A DNA stretch of 64,000 bases from Voacanga thouarsii (GCA_026120185.1 JANUWF010002014.1:186001-250000); one strand, 5' to 3'. Positions 1 through 14,700 are shown, numbered from the stretch's first letter. Made by a program: numbers and translations. Notes: generated by a model not told the origin, from the letters alone.

Positions 1-1053
1 ATTTAAGACTTTGTGAGAGAAGTTCACAAATATACATAAATAAATGCAAAGAGGATGAACAAGGGATTTTTAATGGTTAGATTTTCAAAGATCTAGATCT
101 ACTACCTTAAGCTTACACTTAAGGATTTTAAAGCAGGTCACTATAAACCTCAATCAAATCAATGGTGTTTGAGTACTCCAATTACACAAGAGGATCACCA
201 CACTTAGTTTTACCCAAAACCTCTCAATCAACTACAAATCAAAGCTCACCCCAAATGGATTTTACACAACAACCTTGATATACAAAGGATTGGAGAAATG
301 AGACAGATATAGCTCACAACTGTGAGCAGATATACAAATAGATGAGCACCAACACCTTTTTACCTTTTGAACAATTTAATTTCACTTTATGAAGTGCAAA
401 TGAAAAGGGAGAATTTTGTAATCTTAAATGTACGAGTATTTTTGAGAAAGATAGCACAAAAATCTACTTCAAAATTGAATTTTGAAAGCTTTTAAAAAGG
501 CAAAAAAATAAGACAGCAATGGCTAGAAACGGCTAGTTTTTTACTGTCAGATTTTTTAGAGTTTTGGACTCAAAGATTGGAAGAGAATGCATCCAAAAGG
601 TGAGTCTAAAATGACACTTTTCTAGGAAGAAACATTTAGACTCTGTTCTAGAGTTTTGGACGAAGCTTTTGGGTGCAGAGTCCATCTAGACTACTCAATC
701 CAAACATCTGAAAACTTACTTTTTGAAATCATTTTATTTTCATGTATTCTAAGGTAAAATCAAACTGAATCATAACGTAAAGAGACATAGGAATTTTACA
801 AGAAATATCTTAACAATGATTCCTAGTCTAAAGCTCTTACACAAGGACTTTTTGGTATGCAATCTCTTAAGCTTATGTTATACTTGATCAACCATTCTTG
901 GATTCTATTGCTCAAGAGTTGCTTAGCAATCTTATTTGTATGCCTTGGAAAAACTAAGGTCAAACATGTCCTATCATATATAGATCACACAATTTAGTCC
1001 TCATCAATATTTCTCATAAGTTAAAACACAGGAGAATGCCCTTACGACTAACA
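1..1053 (-). mobile_element. F element, 3' LTR (cut by the window edge)
   Basis: This block is repeated with high similarity at 45741-46770, in the same orientation. Both copies read from a shared 'gagagaagttcac' stretch to a terminal 'ctaaca'. On the minus strand the LTR begins TGTTAG at 1053, directly preceded by a purine tract, so it is the 3' LTR of a minus-strand element. The other copy gives a full LTR length of about 1.26 kb once insertions are removed, so roughly 200 bp lie left of the window. Repeated 'gagttttggac' stretches resemble copia SIRE/Maximus-type LTRs, but that lineage call is a guess. Confidence 0.75.
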
Positions 1054-1067
1054 ATCTCCCTTTTTTG
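1054..1067 (-). other. F polypurine tract
   Basis: On the minus strand this reads as a run of A and G (AAAAAAGGGAGAT) ending directly at the TGTTAG start of the F LTR. That is the position and composition expected of the plus-strand primer of an LTR retrotransposon. It fixes F as a minus-strand element. Confidence 0.65.
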
Positions 1068-3056
1068 AGTGATGACAAATTTGATGGGATTGTGATTTAA
1101 AAACAATGATATTTACAGTACAGATATGTTAGACTGAGAGAAACAAGAATATTTTTAACAAAACAAGCATTCTCTCATTATAGGACTCAAAGAGTGTTTA
1201 TAAGTAAAGATAAGAAAAATTAAGCATATACTCACAAACATGGCTCAATGAGCCTATGACCCAACCTACCTTCTAATCCTCTTTCCTTCCATCTTAGGAC
1301 TATTTCACAAGGGAATAGCTACAAATAGCAATCACAAGAATAATGTATAGATATGTACATGAGAAGGTATATAAATCATAAGATATAATGCTCCCCCTTA
1401 GTATATGCGTATATGAATCATAAGATATAGAGCTATGAGGTACGTTTTAAAATTTAGACGGGTCCTAGAAGTTTGGACTTCTAAAATATGCATCCAAAAT
1501 AGGGTTAAATGAGTAGAAGCTTAATTTTTTAAAGTGTTATTGTTGGACTACTATTTTGGATTGAAGAAACACAGGTCCAAAACTCCCCCTATGTATGTGC
1601 ACAGAAAAAAAGTTTTCAAAAAGTGGATCAGAGGTTTTTAACCAAACCTAGTTTTCTTAAGGCATTTTAAATACAAGGTATTTTCTGTGAAACAGGAGAA
1701 AGTTTTCATGAGCGTAAATATCCTCATCTTCTGAATATTTAATAAATTGCAAATCACAACCAAAGTCAAGAAACAAATCATCAAGCCAAGTTAAAATCAG
1801 TTGGAATGCATGATGAACTTATACCCATTCTTTAAAGCGCCTTATTTCATAAATCTCAACATAGATTCCACTAAGTCTCCTAATGCTTTACTATCCGAAT
1901 CCTCAACCCATAAACAGTCTGTAGGTCCATAACATATTTTCTCACATCATAGTTCCCAATCCACCTATTATAAAATAATAATCACAATACATAATAGTTT
2001 AAAATAGTTCATATTCATCCCCAATCCATGAAAAATAATTTATTTTCATCCACAATCCATAATTCATAATCCACCGATCACAATCACAATCCATTTTTCT
2101 CTCGCTTTGTCATCAATCAAAATGCAAGAAGGACAGAAGAAAGAGGTAAAAAAAAAAAAAAAAAGCTTATGGAGAAGAGTAGATATATATTGCCAGATAG
2201 ATCAATAAAGGATAAATGCATAAATAAATTGTTCAAGTACTAGTGCAAAAATTATCAAATTGTTTGTTAATGGGAATGCAATAAAAGTTGTTCAAGCATA
2301 AGAAGTCTGTAAGCAGCACACAAAAGTAGTTAGTTAGGAAATGTGGATTGTTGTAGACTTAGTCCCGATACCCCTTTTTGAATATTGTTCAGCAATTCGG
2401 CTGGACTTTCTTTTTACAAACACATGCTTCTGCCATTTACCAGATGAACTCCTAGCTATGGTTGGCTTGGGAGCAGGTACTTCAGTAGGGGCAATAGACA
2501 TAGGGATATCGTCATTCTTTTCTTTGGCCTTTTTACTTTCTTCCGTTTTCCCTAATCTGGTTGCACATCCTGGTCAATCTATTTACCATCTCCTTCTTCA
2601 TCATATAGAGAGGTAGTTGTTTTTTTTTGTTGTGTAGTTTGGAGATGGAGTTTGTTCAACCTAAACTCTCTTAGTGGTCTGCCTCATGTTTTTTTCTCAA
2701 CTCTGCTTAATCTAGCTTCTAAATTTTGCAATTCTGTAGAGACTTCAGTCCAAAAGCCATTAAAATTTTCAACTAAGTTGTTCAACGTAGATAGGATGCT
2801 TTGAGTCAAATTACTTTCTTCTATTTTTCATTTCCCTTTATCGGAAGACTCTTCTCCTGTCTCTAACTTCGGTTTCATTTTTTATTGCCCAGCAGGTGCA
2901 GTTCTTTTTCCTTCAGCCTTAACCTTTAACAGATTTCCTTTTCTTCATCTGGCACATATCTAAGTAGGACCTATTCCTTGTTTACTTATACAAATCCCAT
3001 CATTTTAAAGGATTTCGTGTTGTACATGTTCAATTTACTGTGTCCAGGAGCACAAG
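1068..3056 (-). mobile_element. F internal region, left part (no pol visible)
   Basis: This is the only sizeable internal sequence left to F. C1 begins at 3057, and beyond C1 only about 45 bp remain before the F primer-binding site. No RT, integrase, protease or gag motif is visible on either strand. A second G-rich tract on the minus strand near 1580-1590 (plus strand 'aactccccctatg') resembles the internal purine tracts of SIRE-type elements. A poly-A run lies at 2150-2164. Apart from the coding remnant at 2341-2878 the stretch looks non-coding. F could be a LARD-like non-autonomous element or a deletion derivative. Confidence 0.6.
2341..2878 (-). pseudogene. Unassigned coding remnant inside F, with a possible coiled coil
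   Basis: Read on the minus strand, an ATG at 2878 opens a stretch that runs with one in-frame stop to a TGA at 2684-2686. It carries spaced hydrophobics and E/K/R residues (NLVENFNGFWTEVSTELQNL), as in a short coiled coil. A second open minus-strand stretch at about 2341-2590 is basic and Lys/Ser-rich. I do not recognise the protein. SIRE-type copia elements carry an env-like ORF with a coiled coil between pol and the 3' LTR, and this position would fit, but that is inference only. The open frame on the opposite strand at 2341-2616 looks like a shadow. Confidence 0.3.
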
Positions 3057-4846
3057 TGTAATACCCCGCACTGTTACCTTCGATTGGTCACTATTTGTAA
3101 TAGGATGAGAATTTATATCAATGGCCAGAACAAAAGATGGTCAGTGTAATGAGATGAATATTTTGGCATAATAATATTTTGTCGGGATTTAGATGTAATT
3201 ATTAGACTTGTTCTACCCGTACTCTAAATCTTCAAAAAGCTACTATTGTAAATAAATTAAGAATTTGAGGGTACGCTAAGAAGAGAAATTGATCAGTGCA
3301 GTGAAATACATGTTTTGATGTGAATTATGTTATACTGGTCAATGGGGGCATTTTCATCATTTTGACCGCGCCCGCGACATTGAGTGCGAATTTGACCAAA
3401 CCAAGAAGGAATTGAAGAATTTAATTATTACAAATGGATTCAGTGAAATTTTTGGAGTTGATTGATAAAGTAAAATATTTTTGCATTCTGAACCTAATTT
3501 TGGTCATTTCTGAGGAAAAATGGAGGACGCGATCGAAAATTTGTACGTGTGGCATTTTGTGATTGATAGCCTATGAACATGTGTCAATTTAAGATAGGTT
3601 GTGTGAAGAATTCATGCAAGACACATGGAATCAATGAATTACAAAATAAAAAAAGAATGATATGTATTTTTTTTATTAAAACACATCACTTGTGGACCCT
3701 TATAATTAAGGTTTTGTGTAATGTGATTGGCTAATGCTTGGACCATGAGAAGGTGGTTAAATGGCTGAAAATTAGCCAAGAAAATCGGCAGCCATACAAG
3801 AGAAATGAAGAGAAATTTTGAGGAGGAAAAATAAGTGGTTGGTTTATAAGAATTTTATTGGAACACACCTATGAATAACCACTATACAATTAATAAAAAT
3901 AAGAGATGAAAGGCCAAGAATTGATGATGAATGGTGGTGAAGAGGTTGTTATATAGCTAGAAAATTTCAGCATCCTCAAGGGGAGAGAAATAAAGGAAAA
4001 GAAATAATGAGAAAATAGCAAAAAGAAAGAAAAAGGTAGCTACTGTGTGTTCTTGTAGTGTGTGAGTTCTTGAGAGGTTCTTGGAGAAAATCATACTAAA
4101 GAGCTCTAAATACAAGGTAAAACCCTACCTTGCTTGAATTAAAGTTGTTTTTGGGTGAATGGTGATCATTATAATATCAATTTTAACATAAAAATATGAT
4201 TTTCATGTCTTGATTTTGGATCAAAAGCTAGGTTTTTTAAACTTTGTTGACGAACTCTCTATGTGTCTATGTGTGTTGGTTGCCTAGAAGCCTTATAGAT
4301 ATTATCTTGTGTGAGGAAGAACTAAATATTCATGGCAGTTTGAAGGTTTGTTTTCGGTTGAGGAGATGATGAACAAAGTAGAATAAAAATAGAAGTTACT
4401 TGGTTGGAAAAATGGATTATATTAGTTTTTGATTAGAAAAGTTGAATTTGTGTTGAATAAGTGTGACTCTTATGAGCTATTGAAATTTGGAAATCACAGA
4501 ATTAATGATGGTTTGACGGAAAATTGAATGAATTAATGTTCCTCAGGTGTTAAAGGCTAAAGGAAAACAAAAGAAAGCATGAAGTGTAGAATTGAAGCAA
4601 AACTACTGGGGACGTTTTTACCCTATAGCATATAAGAAGAACCAGGACTCTAAAGAAGGCTTACACGGAATTAATGTTAAGAGTGTTACAGTCATTTTGA
4701 TATATCATAGAGCAAAATCGGAGTTGGGGATTGAAAGTTATGTGCAAAACAAAATCCTGTGTCAAGCAGTGAAATTCCAAAAAATTAGTCCGAAAATGGA
4801 TAAACTTAAGAATGAGTAATTGTGTGATTTTGATTGAAATATGTAA

Positions 4847-7800
4847 TGTAACACCTCAACTAAAGGTAACAGTGGAAGCATATCAACACTGGATGTTACC
4901 CCATCCATTTACCCATACAAGAGGTCTTTATAATGGAAATCAACAGAGTATGCAAATCCAGAATCATACAACAACCCATACTGATGGTCAAGTGCGCACA
5001 AGTAATAAAGAATTTCTTACATGAAAGTTTCCATTCAACCTCAGTAATAAGGTACATTATCCAAAAAGGGAAACGTCTGAACCTATTCTGCTGTCACTGT
5101 TGTATCGTCCTCTATCCTTAGATCTTTTCAACTCCGGATCCTACAAAAGGGTAAGGTAAAAGACACGTGTGAGTGAAAAATCACTCAGTGAGTCCCGTGT
5201 GTGCTAATGTTTTATTAAAGAAGCAAAGTACACAAAAATTTTATGAAAGAACATATCATTTGTTCATTAGAAATAAATCTAAACTCTTTTAATGAAGAGT
5301 GTATTCTGAACTCAATAATTTTTTGGAAAACGGTGTTTCAACTTTCAAATCATTACCCTATTTTTTTCCAATCACAAGCATTTCTCTAACAGAAGGTCGG
5401 CCTGTAGCAAGTCCTGCAATCCTTGCATTCGGCTACACGGTCTCTTGTGCCAGGGACTGCGCCTTACAGCACGTCACTCGTGTCATGCCGGAATGATGAG
5501 CAGCGTACAAATGTACCTCACCTTGCACTTAGGGATCTTTTACTTGCCACCATAAGCCAGGGGTCCCAATCCTGACATCAATCACCATTGAGGTGGCAAG
5601 AGATTGAACACACGAGTGTACTACGCCTGGTATCATGTGAACAATCCACCATCAAAATCAATAGGCAATTGCCAGGCTCAAAACAGCTAGCCAAGATGAC
5701 TCATCTCAATATCCTGTCACCCTGTTTGGAGGAAGACAATCCCCAGAACTGATCAGGTTACTTGGGGTCGTCTATCTCTAACATGAGCTAGTACAAAGAT
5801 CAAAGTCCTTGCTGAGTACTCAACGTCACCAACCCTGTCTAACTGATCAAGCCGGAGGGTTATCTAATCTCACAGAATTTTCATATCAAAACAGTTTTTG
5901 GGGCAAAACAACATTTTTCCAAAATCATGATGAAACCAGATAAAGGGTTCAATTTACACATCAAAATGTGTTTCTAAGAGTAACCGGGTCATTTTCCCCT
6001 TACTCAATCACAAAAGTCATTTCCAAGGGTATTCAGGTCATTTTACCGATAACCGATTTCCAAAAGATTTTTCGAAGGTATTCGGGTCATTTTACCCTTA
6101 CCCTATTTGAGAAATATTCATAAGAGTTCCAATAAGGATATTTTGGTCATTTACTGAATACACGAGTTCCAAAGGTTTTCATAAAATATTCCAATAAGGA
6201 CATTTGGAACATTTTCCAAATACCCAATTCCAAAAAGGAACTCATTTAAGGAAATCCAAAATTCTAATCTCAAAAGAGGATTAAATTCAATGTTTCCAAA
6301 CATATTTCTATAAAATGTTCCAAATGGTAAATAATATAGCATTTCATGGAAAAACAATGCACACTAATTTTAAAAGAGTTTTAGAAATCTAAGGGACTCA
6401 CCTCGTGTCCTAAGCAATCATTTCCGTTCATGGCCGTTTAACCTTCATTTCTACTGTTTTTGATGTTCCGTTGACCGTTTATTGCTAAACCTACATCAAA
6501 CATCATTTTCGGGTCAATTCGTGTTTGGCCAAAAAATAGCCGACGTCCGGCCAACGTGCCTGACGGTTAGCCGACGTTCAACCGTCGTTTAGCCAATCGG
6601 GCCGACGGTTAGCCGACGAGGCCGATGGTTAGCCGTTGGTCAAGGAAAACATTTAACTTTCGTTCGCATTGTTTTTCGGTCATTTGATCAATTCTTTCAT
6701 TTGTCTTTTTCCACATCCTTCCTCCCTTTATAAACAAGGGATTCACTTCATGTTTCCCAAATTATTTTATCCAAAATCACATAATTAATCACCCTAAAGT
6801 CTATTCATTTTCGGCCTACTTACTGGAATTTCACTAGTTTGAAACACCATTTCGTTTTGCACAGAACTTTATATTTGCAGCTCCGATTTGGCTCCATGAT
6901 ATACCAAAATGACTGTAAGACTCTTAAATTTAATTCAGTATAGGCCATTTTTAGAGTTCTGGTTCAGAGTATCACAGTACTGGTCAAAAACAGCCTCAGT
7001 AGTTTTGACTTAGTTTCACTATTCATTCTTTCCTTAACATTCTGCAATTTTTCAGTTTGACACCCTAACTTGTTTTGCCCATAACTTTTAATCCACAAAT
7101 CCAAATGATGTCAAACCAATTTTAAAATATACTTAAGACATTCATTTACAAGTTCCAATTCATGGAGTACCAATTCTGTTGTCCATTTTGTCCAGTTTTG
7201 AACACAAAGATCCAGTAGTAAAATCCCGTTACTGATTTGGCACCTTTTACTATTTTCACCATAACTTTTGATCCGTAAATCCGATTAACCTCAAAATTGT
7301 TCTAAAATGTCTCTATGATCCTTAGCTACAAAGATATATTCCTTATTTGTTCAAATCCAGAAGCGTTACAGATTTACTGAACATAAAACCTCCCAGAATT
7401 TTCTGCACACAAGGACAGCTTTCACACAACTTCACCTAACTAGTTTCCATAATTCACACATAAACATCTCACAATATATATACCAATATGATCTCCATGC
7501 TTTATATAATAACTTTACTTCAAGTAAGGTAGATCTTTACCTTTTCTTTGCTACATTTGGAGGCTGAACAGTCCAAGCATCTTCTTGCTTTTCTCTCTCT
7601 CTTTCTCTCCTCTCTATTTCCGGTTTCTCTCTCTCTTTCTTCTCTATTTCCTTTTCTTTTCTCTCTTGTTTGCTTCCAAATTCTGGCTATCTAAAGCCAT
7701 TTTAGTTGGCCTTCATGGCCTATATATAGAGGAATATGGTCTTCAAGTCAAAGGTGCATTAAATGGCCTTAACATTTGGAAGCCCTTGATTGGTCCACTT

Positions 7801-8722
7801 AGCTACTTAGGTGTTCTTTGTAATATTCAAGAGTTCTATGGAATTCTTTAGAAAGTTCTTGCATGAATGTTCTTGTAACCATTCATAGAATTAACACTTG
7901 GTGAGTTTTCATTGGTCCATATGGTGATGACGTGTAGAAATTCCTAGAATTCTCAAGAATTAATAGATATTTTCTAATCTTGCATGGCCATGCATAATCA
8001 ATCATGGTTAACTTGCTCAAATCAAGATTAGCTTAATTAAGCTTGGTCAAATGAAGTAAAAAATGTGGTCCAACTTGGTCAAGATTGTCATGCTTGTGGG
8101 CCATCCTTATTTATTTCTTGTGGGCTCTCTAAATTATCTCAACTTATCACAACCAATCAAATAGAAGCACTTGTCTTCATTAACCAATCACTAAATGACA
8201 CTTATTTTCATCCACCAATCAAAAGAAGCCACACGTCCCATTTCTAACCGCAATTTCTATTTTCTTCAGAAATGACCAAAATCGGGTCCATAATGGAAAA
8301 ATGTTTTATTTCACTAACCAACTCCAAAAATTCCACTGAATCCATTGGTAACACTTAAATTCTTCAATTCCCTCTCTACTTGGTCAAATTCATGATCGAA
8401 GTCACGAAGGCGGTCAAAATGACCAAAATGCCCTCGATACCCTGTGTAGCACAATTCACACCAAAACGTACATCTCATTGCACTGATCAATTTCTCTTTC
8501 TAGAGTATCCTAAAATTCTTATTTTATTAATTTTAATAGCCTTCCAAAAATTTAGGGTACGGGTAGAACAAATCTAATAATTACATCCAGGTCCCGACAA
8601 AACTTTATTTTACCAAAGTATTCGTCCCATTATACCGATCAACTTTTGTTTTGGTCATTGATATAAATTCTCATCCTATTACATGTAGTAGTAAATCGGA
8701 AGTAAAAAGGTGGGGTGTTACA
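4847..8722 (-). mobile_element. C2: complete C-family solo LTR (3.9 kb)
   Basis: C2 runs from TGTAACACC at 4847 to GTGTTACA at 8722. It is flanked by TGTAA at 4842-4846 and 8723-8727, which are also the first five bases of C3. It is collinear with C4 in reverse. Landmarks on the minus strand are a TATATATAG box (plus 7720-7728), a donor-like AAAG|GTAAAG near 7541, the CpG minisatellite (6536-6645), ~57-bp repeats (about 5990-6345), the palindrome TGAGTACTCA near 5814, and an acceptor-like GTAG|GATCC at 5141. It is one of the least disturbed copies of this family in the window. Small open frames in it are not credible genes. Confidence 0.88.
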
Positions 8723-11700
8723 TGTAACACCCCTATTAAAGACAACAATGGAAGCATATCAACACTAGGTGTCCCCCTATCTAGTTTCCTTGACAAGGGG
8801 TCTTTATAACGGAAATAATAAAATAAATACATATATAAGGTGCAGACTCAACAATATCTCACACTAATGGCCACACATATACATATATTAGAGGACTTCA
8901 TATATGCCATCTTTATCTATAGCAGAATACAGTACATGATCAAAAGAAAAGCTCTCTAGACCTAAACTACCGACTCTGTGGTATCGTCCTTCTATCCGTA
9001 GGTTCACTCAGCTTTAGATCCTACAAAAAGGTAAGTTAAAAGACACGTGTGAGTGACGAATCACCCAATGAGTCCCATGTATGCTAGGGCTTTATGAAAG
9101 AATAGGGTACATAAAACTTTTGTGGAACAGCATATCACTTGTTCACTAGAAACAATTCCAAACTCTCGAAAGAAGAGTTTAATTAGAACTTAATTTTTTT
9201 TGGAAAAATTCATTTCAGTTTTCAAATCATTGCCCCATTTTTCAAATCACAAGCACTTCTCCAACAGAAGGTCGGTCTGTATGAAAATCCCGTAGTCCTT
9301 GCCTTCAGCGCCACGTATTATTATGTTGAGACTACAACCTCCAGTACTCAACCGTGCATCTCTAGAATAAGTATATAGTGTACTGTAGCACACCTAGTGT
9401 ACCACAGCACATAATCTTTTACTTGCCACTATAAGCCAGGGGTCCCAATCCTGATATCAATCACTATTGAGGCAGCAATGAGTCAAACGCACCAAGTGTC
9501 CTTACCCGGCATCTAGCGAATGACTCAAAATAAGAAGCGCCTAGAGACAAGAAAATTGCCAGATGCTAAACGGCTCACCAGAACGACTTATCTCAATGTT
9601 CTATCGCCCTGTATGGAGTAAGATAATCCCCAGAACTAGGTAGGTTACTTGGGGTCGTCTACCTCTAAATGAGCTAGTACAAAGATCAAAGTACTTGTTG
9701 AGCACTCCACATTACCAATACCATCCCCTTCTGACTAACCAGGCTAGTGGGTTATCAGATCCCACAGGATTTTCAAATCAAAACATTTTTAGGGTAAAAT
9801 CAAAATTTCCAGAATTTGATCCCACTAACTCACAAGTCAGATCATAATTCACATAGGCTCTCCAAAGCCAATCAATTCATTCCATAGACACATTAGGCCA
9901 ATAAAATAATTTCAAGGATCAAAAGTCATTTTCCAAAAGTCAATCTCATCACGAGAGATCATTTTCCAAAATCATGTTGAAACAAGATAAAGAGTTTTGT
10001 TCACACATCAAAACATGTTTCCCAGAGTTTTCAAGTCATTTTTCCAGTACTCGATCAAAAAATTCATTTTTTGAGGGCATTCAGGTCATTTTACCCACAC
10101 CCAATTCCAAAAGACTTTTCGAGGGTATTCGAGTCATTTTACCCATACCCGATTTGAAAAAATATTCACAAGAGTTTCAATAAGGATATTTCAGTCATTT
10201 ACCGAATATCCAATTTCAAAGGTTTCCATAAACATTCTAATAAGAACATTTGGATCATTTTCCAAATACTCGATTCCAAAAGGAACTCATTTCAAGAAAT
10301 CCAGAATTCTAATCCAAAAAAAGGATTAAATTCAAAGTTTCCAAACATATTGCTTTAAAATATTCCAATAAGGGCATTGTAATCAATTTATGAATACCCA
10401 ATTCCAAAATTTTCCATTTTCCAAAAATCCGAAGCATTTAATCCAGAATTGACTAAATTCACAAACTCATACATTAAATGTTTGTTAAGGTTTCAAGCTA
10501 ATCCTGAAGTTCATTCTCGCCCAAAATGGCCTAAAACAAATCTTGCTCAGATATACCTTAAACGTATTCAGGGATTTCTAAAATGGTATATAACATAGCA
10601 TTTCATGGAAAAACAAAGGACACTAGCTTTAGAAAGAGTTTTAGAAATCCAAGGGACTCATCTTGTGTCCTAAGTAACCCTTTCTGTTCACAACCATTTA
10701 ATCACCTTCTACGCCAAACATTGTTTTCGGGTCAATTCATGTTCGGCCGAAAAATAGCCGACGTCCACCGACGTTTAGCCAACGGTTAGCGACGTGGCCA
10801 AGGGTTAAAGAAAACATTAAACTTTTGTTCACATCATTTTTTTGTCATTTGTTCGATTCTTTCATTTTCCTTTTTTCCATATCATTTCTCCCTTTATAAA
10901 TAAGGGATTCACTTCACATTTCCCCAACTATTTCATCCAAAATCATACAATTAATCATCCTTAAATTCGTACATGTTCCAAGCAAATTTCTGAAAATTTG
11001 CAGCTTTGACACATGATTTTGTTTCAGACATAAATTTCAATTCACTTTGGTCCTATGATATACCAAAATGACCGTAAGACTCTTAAATTTACTTCTATAT
11101 AAGCCCTTTTCCAGAATTCAGGTTTCTAATGCATGGTACTGGGCAAAAACCGGCCCAGTAGTTTTACCTCAACTTTTACTATTCACTCTTTCCTTTGTTC
11201 TCGTTTAATCTTTAACATCTTAGAAGCATTAATTATTCAATTTTCCTTCAAATCATCTTTAATTCTGAATTTCCATATTTCTAATAATTCACAAAAGTCG
11301 CACTTATTCAACTTAAATTTATCTTTTCTAACCAAAAGCTAGTTTAATCTGTTTTCTCCAACCAACTTCCATTTTTACTCTACTTTGATCATCACCTCTT
11401 CAACTGAAAATAAGCCTTCAAACCACCGTACTTATTCAGTTCTTCCTCACACAAAACACTATTCAAAGACCCTTAGGCAGCTGGCACATATACTAGCATA
11501 TATAAAGTTCATACACAAAAGTTCAGAAACCCTAGCATTAATCCAAAATCGAGAAATGAAAGTCATGTTTCCATGTTAAAATTCACATCATCATAGTCAT
11601 CATTGTAACACCCCGCTACTTACGTACGCCAAAAGGGGCGGGGATGTCGCCCTGTCCTTATGACAAGGGGTTTTTAAAACTAGGTAATAGAAAATATAGA

Positions 11701-14700
11701 AGGAAATAACTTAATAATGAACTTATTATAATCCCAAAACAATACTTTTACAAGTCTTGAAACAAATAGATGGTAACCAAAATCTCTAACAAATAAATAC
11801 ATCAGGATAAATCTTCTAAGCTCACGGTAGTATAAGTAAATTGACCTTCTAAGCAGGATCGACCTGAAGACATGATATAAAAGGTGTGAGAAATATTTCC
11901 CAATAAGTCCTTTGTGTGCTCATGGTATTTCAGGAAGAATAGTTCATGTATGCAAGTTTTGAACAAGTCATAATAAAAAGTCTAAAAGTTAAAAAAATTA
12001 TCTTTGAACACTAAGTGGTGTTTTATCAGCATTTGTAAAGTAAAAATGTTAAAATTGAAAAGAAATAACCACTATAATAAAGTTGACTATGAAGTCATGC
12101 ATCATGAATGGACATGGCACCACACTTTATGCACCATATCAAGAGAACGGTCAGGATGCCACATTTTGTGCATCATGATGAGAGAATGATCGGGATGCCA
12201 CACTTTGTGCATGCTAATACAAGGTGGGTGTATGGCCTTCTGGGTGAGATACTCCTCCATCTCTACACCTAAACATATCGGATGTCCAGTCCGAAAATAA
12301 ACAATCCACCTGAACTGTACTGCTAGTTCGGACTGGCCTGGTCAACAAGAACTGTCATATTGTCTAGGCAGGGTTCATCCCTCAGAGGTGGCCTCCTACT
12401 GAGAAACTAATCCAACCCTTCAAAGACTAGTCCTAATAGTCTACCCTTATTGAGTACTCAACGTTATGTTTATTTCACTTGGAAAATGTAAAATCAATGA
12501 AGAGCTTTCTTTGAAGTAGCAATTATGGTTTTCAAACAACTTTAGGTAAAATATTGTTTAAGAAAACTTTATTATTTTTCTTGAAAAATTGTTTGCTTGA
12601 AAAAAATTATTTTATTTTAGAAGAAGGAATATATTATCCATAATTGCATCTCAAGCTACATTCTCCACGACAATCAGTGCACTTGACTTGTAGAAAATAT
12701 TTGTTCAGAAACATCTTTTATGCAAGGACTTACCTAATCTCTTGCTTTTTCTCAATGCAATAGCCTTCCAAGATAGTTCAAGGCAACCTAACCCCGCTTG
12801 GGGTAATTTCAGGGTATAAGTCCCAACATCCAGGAAATACTTGCTTTAAATAAATAATTCCTAACTCAACATGCTTAAGCTCAACTAGATACAACAACAT
12901 CTAGTTATGACAACAACGCCTTAAGCTTTAACACTAGTTGATAAAACATGTTATAGAATAAGATTAATTTGATAAGTTAAAATAAATAAGTTATCTAAAT
13001 AATATATTATAATTTTAACTATTTATTAACAAATAATAAATAATGAGTAATATTAATAACTAAAATTAGTAATAAATAATGAGTACTATTAATAATAAAT
13101 CCTAAATAATATTGGTAATAAATAATAAATGATATTATTACAAATAATAAGTAATATTAATAAAAGATTGTAAATAATTTTAATAATAAATAGTAAATAA
13201 CAAATAAAATTAATAGTAAATAAATTATTCTCATATAAATAATATTTAAGACTATAAATAAAATTTTTAGCAAGGCTAACTAATACTAATATGAATATAA
13301 AAAACATTTGATCTTAATTCCAATATATTATTATTTATATATAATAATTTTTAATAAAAATAATATATTTATTTATCTAATAAAATACCAATATTTTAAA
13401 TAATTATTAGTTTCAAAAATATTTGTGTTCACCAAAATTAGTTAATTAAATTACACAATAATATTAATTATATTAATAATAATAATGATAGTAAGAATAA
13501 TACTAAAAATAGCTCTTATAATAATTTTTAATGACTATGGTGAAATACTAGAGAAAATTTATATACATATTCATACACACATGGATCTAACAAATAACAT
13601 GTCGATTTATCCAAAAAATAGGCTTGTATTAACATGCATCACAACAAGGGTGATTTTCTACTAGCCATAATATTATTTATGGATTTATTGAAAAATATAA
13701 CATCATGAAAACATAATAAAAAATGATGGTTTAATGTCTATCATACATCAAACATCCATAAAACCCTTAATCATAATGAATGTACAATGATCTTAAAGCA
13801 TTCCATACTTCTTGAGTCACAACATTCATTTAATGCTTCATGTCTTAAATCTATTCCCTTCACCTACATACATATCTCTAACCCCGCATTATTCTATCAA
13901 CCTATCAAATCCCTCATCTAAGAGTCTTGATTTTGAAAATTTAAAGAGGAGATCGAGAAAGAAATACTTGATTTGATGAAGGTTGCACCTTGCTTAGTGG
14001 AGATCCTTTAGTGCTTGATGGCTTTTAGTGATCCAGAAATAATCCATGGTTGTTCATCAACATTTCGGCCAAGAGAGAAGGGGAAAATGAGTGGGGAACG
14101 AATGAGAGTAGAAGAGGAGAATAGAAGTTGAATAAAACAAGAAGAACAAGAAGATTGTTCTTAGTTTACCTTTTTGGTGTTCTTCGAATCTTCAACAAAA
14201 AAATATGGTTTGATACATTCGAAAGTTCAAATTTGTGTGTTTTGGTGTTATAAAGTGTAGCAATGAAGAATAAGGGTTGAATATTGATGATTTAGAGAGT
14301 TTGGGAGTGATTGGAGGTGTTTAGGAGTGGTTTAGGCATAAAGATGTGACGTGTGTGTTCTTGGTGTTTTTGAGAGAGTTTGAGAGGAGATGAATTTTGT
14401 GTGTGTTTGTGAGTGTGATGGCCAAATGGCTTAGACTAGGAGGAGCTTTTGGTTATCCAAGAATGAGAGAGAGTTTAAGATATATATATTTTTTTTAAAT
14501 TCAAATTGAGAGAAAAATGGAGTTGTTTGAGGTATAGGACTGGTTAATGGTGTTTGCTCTTGGAAGGTTTCTTGTTCTTCAATGGTTTATGGCTGAATTA
14601 GCTATGTTTCAACCAAAGGATGGAGAGTTTTTTCAGACTTAAGGCTGGCTAAAAATAGTTATGAAATGGCAGATGATTTTCAAGTTTTATCAATTAGCTA

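Noticed and set aside
8715..8730. LTR-LTR junction GTTACA|TGTAAC looking like a 2-LTR circle integrated in the chromosome
   Set aside because: The extra TGTAA at 4842-4846 and AAATA at both outer ends are fully explained by C2 inserting into the first five bases of C3.
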